Assembly: GCF_004125265.1 (NCBI RefSeq)
Contig: NZ_RDTE01000003.1
Span: 4,650,001 to 4,714,000, forward strand
Source: Streptomyces lydicus
GTDB taxonomy: Bacteria; Actinomycetota; Actinomycetes; Streptomycetales; Streptomycetaceae
Direction of reading: 5' to 3'
DNA length: 64,000 bases
The notes beneath the pieces were generated by a model that was given only the letters and a program-made list of their open reading frames with translations, did no database searches and had not been told where the DNA came from. The first letter of the stretch is position 1. Every line of letters begins with the position of its first letter. Position numbers and translations under genes: made by a program. Below, one piece after another: positions 53,769-62,766 of the stretch.

Positions 53769-55216
53769 GTCCGCCGGTGGACGTCCCGGCGGCCGGTCCT
53801 CCGGACGGCGGTTCTCCCGGTGGCGGTCCTTCGGTCGGTGGCCCTTGCGGCGGTGGTCCTTCGGTCGGTGGCCCTTCCGGCGGTGGCCCTCCGGGAACAC
53901 GCCCGGGCGTACGGCGTACCGGGGCGGCGCGCCGGATCCTGGCCCGCCGTCCGGGCACCGTACTGCTCCTCGCCGCCACGGCGATGCTGCTGCTGGTGTG
54001 GATCCCGGCCTGCCTGCGCGTCGGCATGGTGGATCTGCGGGTCTACCGGACCGCGGCCCCGCATCTGCTGAGCGGCGATCTGTACGCCTTCCGGCTGGAG
54101 CTGCCCGGCCCCGACCTGTTCCCGCTGCCGTTCACCTATCCGCCCTTCGCCGCGCTGCTCTTCCTCCCGCTGTCCTGGCCGCCGTGGCCGCTGGTGAGCG
54201 CCGCCTGGACCGCGGCCTCGGTCCTGGCGCTCTGCGTCCTGGTCCACTGCTGCCTGCGGATGGCCGACCCGGCCGCCAAGCCCGGACGGCACCGCCGGCG
54301 GGTACTGCTGTGGAGCGCCGCCCTGCTGTGGACCGAGCCGGTCGCCGTCACCCTCGCGCTCGGGCAGGTCAACCTGCTGCTGGCGGCGGGCGTCGCGTAC
54401 GCGGTCGAGCGGCGCTCGGCGGCAGCGGCCGGGCTCGGTGTGGGTCTCGCCGCCGGGGTGAAGCTGGTCCCGGCCGTCACCGGCCTCTACTTCCTGGTGC
54501 ACCGGCGCTGGTCGGCGGCGTGCTGGTCGGCCGCGGTGGCCGCCGCCACCGTCGCGGCCGGGTGGTGGGCGGCACCCCGGTCAGCGGCCGGCTTCTGGCT
54601 GCACGCGGTCGGCGACGCCGCACGGGTCGGCCCGGTCGGCTCGGCGCTCAACCAGTCGGTGCGCGGGGCGCTGTCCCGCACGCTCGGCCACGACGCCGGC
54701 TGGTCCGCCCCCTGGTGGGCCTGCGCCGTCCCGGCGGCTCTGCTCGCGCTGACGGCCGTGGTGCGCGCCGCCCGCCGCACCGATCCCCTCGGCGCGCTGC
54801 TCGCCGTCCAGCTCCTCGGCCTGCTGACCAGCCCCATCTCGTGGTGCCATCACTGGGTCTGGGCCGTCGCGGCCGTCCTGTGGCTGACCCATGCGCCGCA
54901 CCGGACCCGGGCCCACACCGCGGCCCTGACCGCCTGGTGCCTCGCCCTCGCCGGATTCCTCATCCACTGGCTGGCCCTGGCCCAGCCGGACATCTGGCGC
55001 TTCGGCCGCCCCTGGTACCTCGCCGCGCTCGGCTGGGGCTACCCCGCCTGCGCCGTCCTCACCCTCGTCGCCCTGCTGCTGCCCGTCACCGGGAAGGCGA
55101 CGGACCGGGCCGGGGACTCCCGCCGCCCACACTCCCTCGTCCCGGCCGGGGCGTCCGCGGCGGAGGCGTCCGGGGCCCGGGCGTCCGCGGTGGGGGATTC
55201 CGGGGCCTGGTCCTAG
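53765..55216 (+). CDS. GT87-like alpha-mannosyltransferase (DUF2029)
   Basis: The 483-residue membrane protein has about ten membrane segments, the acidic motif V-D-L-R-V-Y-R near residue 90, F-T-Y-P-P-F-A near 120 and G-Q-V-N-L near 200, as in polyprenol-phosphate-mannose-dependent PimE-like enzymes. The first 45 residues are a Gly/Pro repeat (10-residue G-G-P-S-V-G-G-P units encoded by 30-bp repeats near 53826 and 53856). It is coupled to the methyltransferase. Confidence 0.82.
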   Translation: MSPPVDVPAAGPPDGGSPGGGPSVGGPCGGGPSVGGPSGGGPPGTRPGVRRTGAARRILARRPGTVLLLAATAMLLLVWIPACLRVGMVDLRVYRTAAPHLLSGDLYAFRLELPGPDLFPLPFTYPPFAALLFLPLSWPPWPLVSAAWTAASVLALCVLVHCCLRMADPAAKPGRHRRRVLLWSAALLWTEPVAVTLALGQVNLLLAAGVAYAVERRSAAAAGLGVGLAAGVKLVPAVTGLYFLVHRRWSAACWSAAVAAATVAAGWWAAPRSAAGFWLHAVGDAARVGPVGSALNQSVRGALSRTLGHDAGWSAPWWACAVPAALLALTAVVRAARRTDPLGALLAVQLLGLLTSPISWCHHWVWAVAAVLWLTHAPHRTRAHTAALTAWCLALAGFLIHWLALAQPDIWRFGRPWYLAALGWGYPACAVLTLVALLLPVTGKATDRAGDSRRPHSLVPAGASAAEASGARASAVGDSGAWS

Positions 55217-55257
55217 CGGCCGCCGCCTGGGGTCCCGGACGGCCCGGCTCGCTGCGC

Positions 55258-55620
55258 TCAGGCCTGCACGGTGGGGCGGACGACGATCTCGCTGACGTCG
55301 ACGCCGTCGGGCTGTCCGATGGCGTAGCCGATGGCGGAGGCGACGGCGGAGGGCGGCATGGCGATCTCGTCGCGCTGCCGGATCAGCGCGGCCGCGGCTT
55401 CGGGGCCGGCCCCCTTGCCGACTCCTTCGGTGTCGGTGAAGCCCGGCGAGACGAGGGTGACGCGCAGATCGGGTCCCGATTCCTGGCGCAGGCCCCCGGT
55501 GAGCACCTTCACCGCCGTCTTGGTGGCCGCATAGACCCCTGGGGGATTTGACGACGTAGGCCGCGGTGACGCCTGCGCGGCCACCGCCGGGAGCGGCGTC
55601 GCGGCCCCTGGCAAAGACAC
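55258..55620 (-). pseudogene. Truncated short-chain dehydrogenase
   Basis: Only the C-terminal half of an SDR remains: the active-site Y-A-A-T-K (Y-x3-K), then V-S-P-G-F-T-D-T and a normal C-terminus. The cofactor-binding N-terminal half, with G-x3-G-x-G and the catalytic Ser, is absent, and upstream residues before P-P-G-V-Y-A-A-T-K are unrelated low-complexity sequence. The 5' end was lost at about 55550, abutting the kinase gene at 55624. Confidence 0.8.
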
Positions 55621-55623
55621 GCT

Positions 55624-57222
55624 TTAAGGGCTGTCCCGGCGGATTCCCTTGACGGCGGTGTCGAAGACCGGCCGGTAGGTGTTCCACCGTGCGTCCGGCG
55701 CGGAAAGGTAGATCACGTACTGGGTGTCGTCGGCGCCGCTGAACGCCAGCTCCACCGCCCGGTACTTCCGTTTCTTGCCGTCGAAGGTGAACTCCCAGTA
55801 CCCCGCGGGCCGTCCGCGGAAGGCCGTGGGGTCCATCCGCACCCGCTCGTAGCCCGGGTTGTCCCGGCGGGTCTGGGCCTCTTCGGTCTGCCGCCAGTGC
55901 CGCAGCGGATCGGACCCGGCGAACTGCACGATGTTGATCCGCAGCCCCACCAGCCCGGACGGGTCCACATAGGCGACCTCGCCGCCGGGCGGATCCTTGC
56001 GCTTCCAGCCGTCCCGTACGGGCAGCGAGAAGCCCTGGCCCTCCTTCTGGAGGTGGTATCCGGCGGGGAGCGGGGGAAGCGGGGAAGGGCCGGCGCCCGA
56101 GGGGTGGGCGGCGGAGGCGGCGCCGGAAGGACGGCTGCCCGACGCGTCGACGCCGCCCCACGGCCACAGCAGGACCCCGCCGGCCACCAAGGCGGCGACC
56201 GCCGCGCCCGCGGCGAACCGCAGCACCGTACGGCGCCTGCGGCCGCCTCCTTGCGCGGGGTCCGTGGTGGCCTGCGCCGGGTGCGCCGGGTGCGCCGGGT
56301 GCGCCGTGGCCACGCCGGGCTGCGGCCGGGTGGGCGGGACGTCGAGGGCGCTACGTGTTCCGGAGGTGCCGTCCAGGGGGCGCTGCCAGGAGACGGTGGT
56401 GGCTCCGGCGGCCTCGCCCAGGAGGCGTTCGGCCTCGCGGGCGTCCATGCGCTGCCCGGGGTCCTTCCGGAGCAGGCTCTCGATCACGGGTGCCAGGTCC
56501 CCGGCGTTGCGCGGGGCGTCGTACTCCTCGGTGGCGATGGCGTACGCCGTCTCGATCGCGGTGTCCCGCAGGTACGGCGGCCGGCCCTCGACCGCCTGGT
56601 ACAGCGTCGCGCCGAGGGACCACAGATCACTGGCCGGTCCCGGCTCGGCGATCGTGCTCCGGAGACGTTCCGGCGCCAGGTACTGGACCGACCCGACCAG
56701 CTCGCCGGTCCTGGTCAGCGAGGGCGTCCCGGACTGCACCGCGATCCCGAAGTCGGTGAGGACGATGCGTCCGTCCTTCCCGAGCAGCACATTGGCGGGC
56801 TTGACGTCCCGGTGCAGTACCCCGGCGTCGTGCGCGGCACGCAGCGCGCCGGCCATACCGCAGCCGATCCGGGCAGCCTGGTCCGGCGCCAGCGCACCGT
56901 GCCGCTTGACGAGGTCGCCCAGTGTGTCCGAGGGGACGTACTCCATGACGATGCACGGCAGACCCTCGTCGTCGACGACGTCGTGCACCACGATCACATG
57001 GGGGTGGGTGATCCGGGCGGCACTGCGGGCCTCGCGGCGGGTGCGTTCGTGGAGCGTCCGGATCTCGTCGTCGTCCAGATGCGGCGGGACGAACAGCTTC
57101 TTCACGGCGACATGACGGCCGAGCAAGACGTCCTCGGCCCGCCATACGGTGCCCATACCGCCGCGGCCCACCCGCTCCACGAGCCGGTACCGGTCGGCTA
57201 TGAGCCGTCCCCGATCGGACAC
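55624..57222 (-). CDS. Membrane-bound serine/threonine protein kinase (1)
   Basis: The 532-residue protein has a Hanks-type kinase domain (about residues 12-275): G-R-G-G-M-G-T-V, V-A-V-K-K, the catalytic loop H-R-D-V-K-P-A-N, and D-F-G. A juxtamembrane segment with H-P-A repeats, a single membrane helix (about 345-365) and an extracellular domain of about 165 residues with W-E-F-T-F-D-G-K-K follow. No PASTA repeats. The GTG follows AAGGAGA. Likely senses an envelope signal. Confidence 0.92.
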   Translation of the reverse strand: MSDRGRLIADRYRLVERVGRGGMGTVWRAEDVLLGRHVAVKKLFVPPHLDDDEIRTLHERTRREARSAARITHPHVIVVHDVVDDEGLPCIVMEYVPSDTLGDLVKRHGALAPDQAARIGCGMAGALRAAHDAGVLHRDVKPANVLLGKDGRIVLTDFGIAVQSGTPSLTRTGELVGSVQYLAPERLRSTIAEPGPASDLWSLGATLYQAVEGRPPYLRDTAIETAYAIATEEYDAPRNAGDLAPVIESLLRKDPGQRMDAREAERLLGEAAGATTVSWQRPLDGTSGTRSALDVPPTRPQPGVATAHPAHPAHPAQATTDPAQGGGRRRRTVLRFAAGAAVAALVAGGVLLWPWGGVDASGSRPSGAASAAHPSGAGPSPLPPLPAGYHLQKEGQGFSLPVRDGWKRKDPPGGEVAYVDPSGLVGLRINIVQFAGSDPLRHWRQTEEAQTRRDNPGYERVRMDPTAFRGRPAGYWEFTFDGKKRKYRAVELAFSGADDTQYVIYLSAPDARWNTYRPVFDTAVKGIRRDSP

Positions 57223-57668
57223 CGCGAGATCGTCTCCTTCGCACGGCCGGACAGCTTGCGGGAGCACCATAGCCCGAGCGTTCGCGCAGCCGTGAGAGCG
57301 GTGTTCTCCGGATCCGGGCACGGTGGTCGGGGGGTGGTCGGGGGGTGGCACGGGGCAGGTCCGGGGGCAGGTGCGGGCCGCGTGCGGGCGGGTGGGGCAA
57401 CTGCCGCCGTGGGGGCCCGCGTTCGGGCGGAGTGCTGCGGGGGTGGTCGCGGGTCGGCTGCGGGGCGGGTGTGCGTCGGCTCCGGGCCGGCTCCGGTTCG
57501 GCTCCGGTTCGGCCGTGGTCCGGCAGTGGGGCTACGCGCCGGATGGTGCCACGATGGTGACGTGGTGGTGACGCGGTGGCGCCACTCTTCGCCATGGTGG
57601 CAGCACTTGGTGCCGTCATGGCGCCAGAAAGGCTTGCGTTGGCGTCATTGTGGTGCCACTATGGCGTT
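57223..57668. promoter_or_regulatory. Helically phased TGGYGYCA operators before the HicB-like gene
   Basis: Five octamers TGGYGYCA start at 57544, 57577, 57619, 57640 and 57651. The spacings (33, 42, 21 and 11 bp) are near multiples of one DNA turn. TGGCGCCA is a perfect palindrome. This is the pattern expected for cooperative ribbon-helix-helix autorepression by the downstream product. The left part of the region (57300-57540) is GC-rich with no recognisable gene. Confidence 0.65.
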
Positions 57669-58208
57669 ATGGACCTCACGCCGTATGTCGACAACCTCCG
57701 GCACGAGCTCGCGGTCGCCGCGGACGCGGGCGGAGACGAAGCCCGCGCCCTGGCCGAACGACTGACCACTCCGCTGGAGTCGGCCACCCGGCTCATCCTG
57801 CTCAACGCGCTGTCCTCCGCCATGGCCGAGGTCACCCGCGAGCTGGCACCGGGCTCGGTCGACGTACGGCTGCGCGGACTCGACCCCGAATTCGTGGTGA
57901 CACCCTCGCCGGCGCCGGACCAGCTGTACGGGGAGCCCGAGGCGCCCGAGGACGTGCCGGGTGGCGGGCGGGCGCCCGTGCCCGCCGTCCCCGCGGACGG
58001 CGACGAGGGCGGTACCGCGCGGATCAACTTCCGCCTGCCCGCCCACCTCAAGTCCCGGGTCGAGGACGCCGCGAGCCACGAGGGCCTTTCGGTCAACGCC
58101 TGGTTGGTACGGGCGGTCGCCACGGCCCTGGAACCGGGCGAGAGTCCCCGCTCCGGCGGCCGCAGCCGCCACCGGGGCCAGCAGGGTTACACCGGCTGGG
58201 TCCGCTAG
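57669..58208 (+). CDS. HicB-like protein with C-terminal ribbon-helix-helix
   Basis: The 179-residue protein has an N-terminal helical part (Y-V-D-N-L-R-H-E-L-A, then A-E-R-L-T-T-P-L-E-S-A) and a C-terminal RHH motif, A-R-I-N-F-R-L-P-A-H-L-K followed by L-S-V-N-A-W-L-V-R-A, typical of HicB antitoxin-like DNA-binding proteins. No HicA toxin gene is adjacent; DUF4097 and DrrAB genes follow instead, so it is probably their regulator. Confidence 0.82.
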   Translation: MDLTPYVDNLRHELAVAADAGGDEARALAERLTTPLESATRLILLNALSSAMAEVTRELAPGSVDVRLRGLDPEFVVTPSPAPDQLYGEPEAPEDVPGGGRAPVPAVPADGDEGGTARINFRLPAHLKSRVEDAASHEGLSVNAWLVRAVATALEPGESPRSGGRSRHRGQQGYTGWVR

Positions 58209-58387
58209 AGGGCCGCGCCGGCCGGCCTTCCCGGGCGTAGCGCACCACGTTCACCGCACACTGCCCACCGCGCACCCCTCACCTGACCACCTCTCACCGC
58301 CACACCACCGTTTCGCACCGCGCCACTTCTCATCTCACCCGCTCTACCAGCGGGAACGCTCACCACAGCCATGAGGACGGGACAGCC

Positions 58388-59224
58388 ATGCCTACTTTTG
58401 ACACCCCCGAACCGATCTCCGTCACCCTCGAATTCGACATGGGATCCGCCCGGATCACCGCGAGCAAGCGCACCGACACCGTCGTCGAGGTGCACCCGAG
58501 CGACGCCACTGCGGACGCCGACGTACGGGCCGCGCAGCAGACCAAGGTCACCTACTCCGGCGGCAAGCTGGTGGTCAAGGGGCCCAGGAAGCGCTCCCTC
58601 TTCGGCAAGTGCGGTTCGCTCGACGTGACCATCGAACTGCCGGCCGGCTCGGACGTCCTGGGCACCTCGCCGATGGCGGACTTCACCTGTGCGGGCCGCC
58701 TCGGCGAGTGCCGGCTCAAGACCTCGCTCGGCGATCTCCAGGTGGACGAGGCGGAGGCCGTGAACCTGCGGACCGACTATGGCGACATCCGGCTGGCGCG
58801 GGTGACGGGGGACGCCGAGCTCATCGCCGCGGGGCGGATCGAGGCCGGGGAGATCGCGGGCGCCGCGCTGGTCAAGAACGGCAACGGCGCGACCACGATC
58901 GGCGAGGTCACCGGCGCCCTGCGGGCGACCGCGTCCAATGGCCTGATCTCCGTCGGCGTCGCGCACACCGGGGTCGAAGCCAAGTCCGCCAACGGCGCCA
59001 TCCGGATCGGTGAAGTGGCACGCGGCCGGGTCGTCCTCCGGGCCGCGCTCGGCGACCTGGAGGTCGGCATCCCCAAGTCCACCGCCGCCTGGCTCGATGT
59101 GGCCACCGGTGTCGGCACGGTGCGCAACTCCCTCGGACCGTCCGACGGCCCCGGTGACGCCGCCGAGACCGTCGAGGTCCGCGCCCACACCAGCCTCGGC
59201 GACATCGTGATCCGCCGCTCCTGA
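58388..59224 (+). CDS. DUF4097 family beta-helix protein
   Basis: The 278-residue soluble protein consists of repeated short strands with G-D-I/L steps (S-L-G-D-L-Q-V, D-Y-G-D-I-R-L, A-L-G-D-L-E-V, S-L-G-D-I-V-I), the DUF4097 solenoid. Several Asn-Gly-x-I steps alternate. Found widely next to HicB-like and ABC genes in Streptomyces, function unknown. Confidence 0.88.
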   Translation: MPTFDTPEPISVTLEFDMGSARITASKRTDTVVEVHPSDATADADVRAAQQTKVTYSGGKLVVKGPRKRSLFGKCGSLDVTIELPAGSDVLGTSPMADFTCAGRLGECRLKTSLGDLQVDEAEAVNLRTDYGDIRLARVTGDAELIAAGRIEAGEIAGAALVKNGNGATTIGEVTGALRATASNGLISVGVAHTGVEAKSANGAIRIGEVARGRVVLRAALGDLEVGIPKSTAAWLDVATGVGTVRNSLGPSDGPGDAAETVEVRAHTSLGDIVIRRS

Positions 59225-59320
59225 CCACCAGCGTCTGGCCACCGCCGGTCCGCCACATCGCAGAACTCGTCGTATCGCAGAACTCGTCACCCGGAACGTG
59301 AAACCCGGAGAGGAACTGTC

Positions 59321-60340
59321 ATGACCATGAAAAGCGCGGCCCGCTTATCGGCGTCCCGCCCACCGGAGCCCCGCCCGCCGGCGATCACCGCACGCGGATT
59401 AGCCAAGTCCTACGGCGACAAGGCCGTCCTCGACGGCATCGACCTGGACATCCCCGAGGGCACGGTGTTCGCCCTGCTCGGGCCCAACGGCGCGGGCAAG
59501 ACCACCACCGTCCAGATCCTCTCCACCCTCATCCCGGCAAGCGCCGGCCAGGCGCAGGTCGCGGGCCGCGATCTGGTCAGCGAGGCCGACGCCGTACGTG
59601 CCGCCATCGGCGTCACCGGTCAGTTCTCGGCCGTGGACAACCTGCTCAGCGCCCGGGAGAACCTGCTCCTCATGGCGGACCTGCACCATCTAAGCCGCCG
59701 CGAAGGCCGCCGACGCGCCGACGAACTCCTGCAGCGCTTCGAGCTGACCGAGCCGGCCGCCAGACCCGCCGCCACCTTCTCGGGCGGTATGCGCCGCAAG
59801 CTCGACCTCGCGATGACCCTGGTCGGCGATCCGCGCCTGATCTTCCTCGACGAGCCGACCACCGGCCTCGATCCGCGCAGCCGGCGCACCATGTGGGAGA
59901 TCATCCGCAGTCTGGTCGCCGAGGACGGCGTCACCGTCTTCCTGACGACGCAGTACCTGGAGGAGGCCGACCAACTCGCCGACCGGATCGCCGTCCTGGA
60001 CCACGGCAAGCTGGTCGCCGAAGGCACCGCGGACGAGCTGAAGCAGCGGATCCCCGGCAGCCACATCCGCCTCAAGCTCGCCGACGCGGACCGACTGGCC
60101 TCGGCCGCCGCCCTCTTCACCGCGGCCGCCCGCGACGATGAAGCGCTCACCCTGCACATCCCCGGCGACGGCAGCATCCCCGCTCTGCGCACCGTCCTCG
60201 ACACCCTCGACCGCGCGTCCGTGGAAGCCGAGGCGCTCACCGTGCACACCCCTGACCTCGACGAGGTCTTCCTCACCCTCACGGGGCGGCCCCCGCAGTC
60301 CGGCGCCACGGCCAACTCACTTGAGGGGAACGCCCGATGA
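59321..60340 (+). CDS. DrrA-type ABC transporter ATPase
   Basis: The 339-residue protein has Walker A G-P-N-G-A-G-K-T-T near residue 58, the signature F-S-G-G-M near 150, Walker B L-I-F-L-D-E-P-T near 173 and the C-terminal DrrA-type extension (V-H-T-P-D-L-D-E-V-F). It drives export of hydrophobic compounds with the permease encoded next (ATGA overlap). It could also serve the orphan permease at 26990. Confidence 0.93.
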   Translation: MTMKSAARLSASRPPEPRPPAITARGLAKSYGDKAVLDGIDLDIPEGTVFALLGPNGAGKTTTVQILSTLIPASAGQAQVAGRDLVSEADAVRAAIGVTGQFSAVDNLLSARENLLLMADLHHLSRREGRRRADELLQRFELTEPAARPAATFSGGMRRKLDLAMTLVGDPRLIFLDEPTTGLDPRSRRTMWEIIRSLVAEDGVTVFLTTQYLEEADQLADRIAVLDHGKLVAEGTADELKQRIPGSHIRLKLADADRLASAAALFTAAARDDEALTLHIPGDGSIPALRTVLDTLDRASVEAEALTVHTPDLDEVFLTLTGRPPQSGATANSLEGNAR

Positions 60341-61134
60341 GCTCTCTCCCGTACGCGATGCGCGACTCGATGACGATGCTGCGCCGCAACCTCAAGCGCG
60401 CACGGCGCTATCCCTCCCTGACGGTCTCGGTCGTCGCCATGCCGATCGTGATGCTGCTGCTCTTCGTGTACGTCTTCGGCGGCGCGCTCGGCAACGGGAT
60501 CGGACTGCCGGGTGCGGCGAACGGCCGCGGCGCGTACGTCAACTACGTCGTTCCGGGCATCATCCTGATGACGGTGACCTCCGGTGCCCTCTCGACGGCC
60601 GTCTCGGTCTCCACCGATATGACCGAGGGCATCATCAACCGCTTCCGCACCATGGCGATCTCCCGTGCCTCCGTGCTGACGGGCCATGTGGTCGGCAGCG
60701 TCATCCAGAGCATGCTCAGCCTCGTCCTGGTCATCGCCGTCGCACTGGCGGTGGGCTTCCGGCCGGACGCCAGCCCCGTCAGGTGGCTCGCCGCCCTCGG
60801 CCTCCTGGCCCTGCTCTCCTTCGCGCTCACCTGGCTGGCGGCCGCGATGGGCATGGTGGCGAAAACCGTCGAGTCCGCGAGCAACGCCCCCATGCCGCTC
60901 ACCTTCCTGCCCTTCCTCGGCAGCGCCTTCGTCACCCCCGACACCATGCCGGCCCCGCTGCGCTGGTTCGCCGAATACCAGCCCTTCACCCCGATCAACG
61001 AGACGCTTCGCGGCCTCCTGCTGGGCACGGAGATCGGCACCAATGGCGTCATAGCCCTGGCATGGGCCCTCGCGCTCAGCCTGGCCGGCTACCTGTGGGC
61101 GCGGGCCGCCTTCCGCCGCGGCGCCACGCGCTGA
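60337..61134 (+). CDS. DrrB-type ABC-2 permease
   Basis: The 265-residue protein has six membrane segments and the ABC-2 signatures M-T-E-G-I-I-N-R-F-R-T-M-A-I near residue 95 and F-V-T-P-D-T-M-P near 202. Coupled to the ATPase gene by ATGA. Its sequence is related to the permease at 26990. Confidence 0.93.
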   Translation: MSSLPYAMRDSMTMLRRNLKRARRYPSLTVSVVAMPIVMLLLFVYVFGGALGNGIGLPGAANGRGAYVNYVVPGIILMTVTSGALSTAVSVSTDMTEGIINRFRTMAISRASVLTGHVVGSVIQSMLSLVLVIAVALAVGFRPDASPVRWLAALGLLALLSFALTWLAAAMGMVAKTVESASNAPMPLTFLPFLGSAFVTPDTMPAPLRWFAEYQPFTPINETLRGLLLGTEIGTNGVIALAWALALSLAGYLWARAAFRRGATR

Positions 61135-61314
61135 GCGCGGCCTCCGCGCCCGGGCCGCCCCCTTCACGGCAGGCCCCTCACCCTGCCGCGCGCCGCACCG
61201 CTCCGCGTGCCGCACCCTGCCGCGCCGCACCGTTGCGCGCGCCTCACCCCTCCTCTCCCCTCATCCTTCACCGCACGCCACACGGTGCCCCGCACCTCGT
61301 ATCGGAGGACAGCC

Positions 61315-62586
61315 ATGCCCCTGCACCCCGGACACCGCGCCCCTGACGCCTCCACTCCCGAACACCGTGCCCCTGACCCCTCCACTCCCGAACACTCCGC
61401 CCTCGTGAAGCTGCCGACCGCCCGTCCCGCGGGCTGCCCCTTCGATCCGCCCGGCGAACTGGCGGCACTGCGCACGGAACGTCCGCTCTCCCGGCTGCGC
61501 TTTCCCGACGGGCACGTGGGCTGGCTGGCCACCGGCTACTCCGCGGTCCGTGCGATACACGCCGACCCCCGCTTCAGCTCGCGCTACGAGCTGATGCACT
61601 ACCCGGTCGAGGGCCGCTACTCCGGCGCACTGCCCCCGGCACCGGTCGGTGACCTCACCGGGCTCGACGCGCCCGAGCACACCCGCTACCGACGACTGCT
61701 CATGGGCAGGTTCACCGTCCGGCGGATGCGCCAACTCACCTCCCGCGCCGAGGAGATCACCGCCGAGCACCTGGACACCATGGAGCGCCGAGGGCCGACG
61801 GCGGACCTGGTCGAGGCGTTCGCCAAGCCCCTCCCCGCGCTGATGATCTGTGAACTCCTCGGCGTCCCCTACACCGGCCGAGAGGTCTTCCAGCGTCATG
61901 TGGCGACGGTGATGACCCAGAGCTCCACGATGGACGAGGTGATGGCCGCCACCGCCGCGCTGCAGGACATCCTGGCCGGCCTGGTGGCGGCCAAGCGCGC
62001 CGAACCCACCGACGACCTGCTCAGCGACCTCACGACCACCGACCTGACCGATGAAGAACTCGCCGGCATCGGGAGCTTCCTGCTCGCCGCCGGCCTCGAC
62101 ACCACCGCCAACATGCTCGCGCACGGCACCTTCGCGCTGCTGTCCCACCCGCATCAACTCGCCGCGCTGCGTGCCGATCCGGGCCTTGCCGACCAAGCGG
62201 TCGAGGAGCTGTTGCGCTACCTGAGCATCGCCCACACCGGTGCGCGGTCGGCGCTGGAGGACGTCGAGCTGGAGGGCCAACTGATCAAGGCGGGCGAGAC
62301 GGTCATCCTCTCGATAGAGGCCGCCAACCGCGACCCGGAGCGCTTCCCCGACCCCGACACCCTCGACCTGCACCGCAAGGCCACCGGACACCTGTCCTTC
62401 GGCCACGGCATCCACCAGTGCCTGGGCCAGCAGCTGGCCCGTGTCGAGATGCGGGTCGCCTTCCCCGCGCTCGTCACCCGCTTCCCGACGCTGCGGCTGG
62501 CCGTCCCGCCGGAGGAGGTCCCCCTGCGACACGGGATGAACATCTACGGGGTGCACCGGCTCCCGGTCACCTGGGAGGAGCGGTAG
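61315..62586 (+). CDS. Cytochrome P450
   Basis: The 423-residue P450 has the I-helix A-G-L-D-T-T-A near residue 260, the K-helix E-E-L-L-R near 301 and the heme loop F-G-H-G-I-H-Q-C-L-G-Q-Q near 360 with the ligand Cys. The N-terminus holds a 10-residue repeat (H-R-A-P-D-A-S-T-P-E), encoded by 30-bp repeats at 61331-61390. GGAGGACAGCC precedes the ATG. It lies downstream of drrAB on the same strand; substrate unknown. Confidence 0.93.
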   Translation: MPLHPGHRAPDASTPEHRAPDPSTPEHSALVKLPTARPAGCPFDPPGELAALRTERPLSRLRFPDGHVGWLATGYSAVRAIHADPRFSSRYELMHYPVEGRYSGALPPAPVGDLTGLDAPEHTRYRRLLMGRFTVRRMRQLTSRAEEITAEHLDTMERRGPTADLVEAFAKPLPALMICELLGVPYTGREVFQRHVATVMTQSSTMDEVMAATAALQDILAGLVAAKRAEPTDDLLSDLTTTDLTDEELAGIGSFLLAAGLDTTANMLAHGTFALLSHPHQLAALRADPGLADQAVEELLRYLSIAHTGARSALEDVELEGQLIKAGETVILSIEAANRDPERFPDPDTLDLHRKATGHLSFGHGIHQCLGQQLARVEMRVAFPALVTRFPTLRLAVPPEEVPLRHGMNIYGVHRLPVTWEER

Positions 62587-62610
62587 CGCCGCCGGGCGGC
62601 CCGGACGGGG

Positions 62611-62660
62611 CGCGAGCCACCCAGCGGGGGCGCGAGCCACCCAGCCGGGGCGCGCCTGCC
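62611..62660. repeat. 20-bp tandem repeat before kinase 2
   Basis: CGCGAGCCACCCAGCSGGGG begins at 62611 and 62631, with a partial third unit at 62651, exactly 20 bp apart. It lies between the P450 and kinase genes. Confidence 0.8.
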
Positions 62661-62766
62661 GCCCGCCGCCCGCCGCATGTCGCACACCGCACACGGAGGA
62701 ACCCGCTCGCACTCCTGTACGTCTTCCCGCGTACGTGTTGGCGTAGACGGTCCCTGGAGGAACCCG

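Noticed and set aside
57669..58208. Complete HicAB toxin-antitoxin system
   Set aside because: Only the HicB-like protein is present; no short dsRBD-type HicA frame was found on either side.
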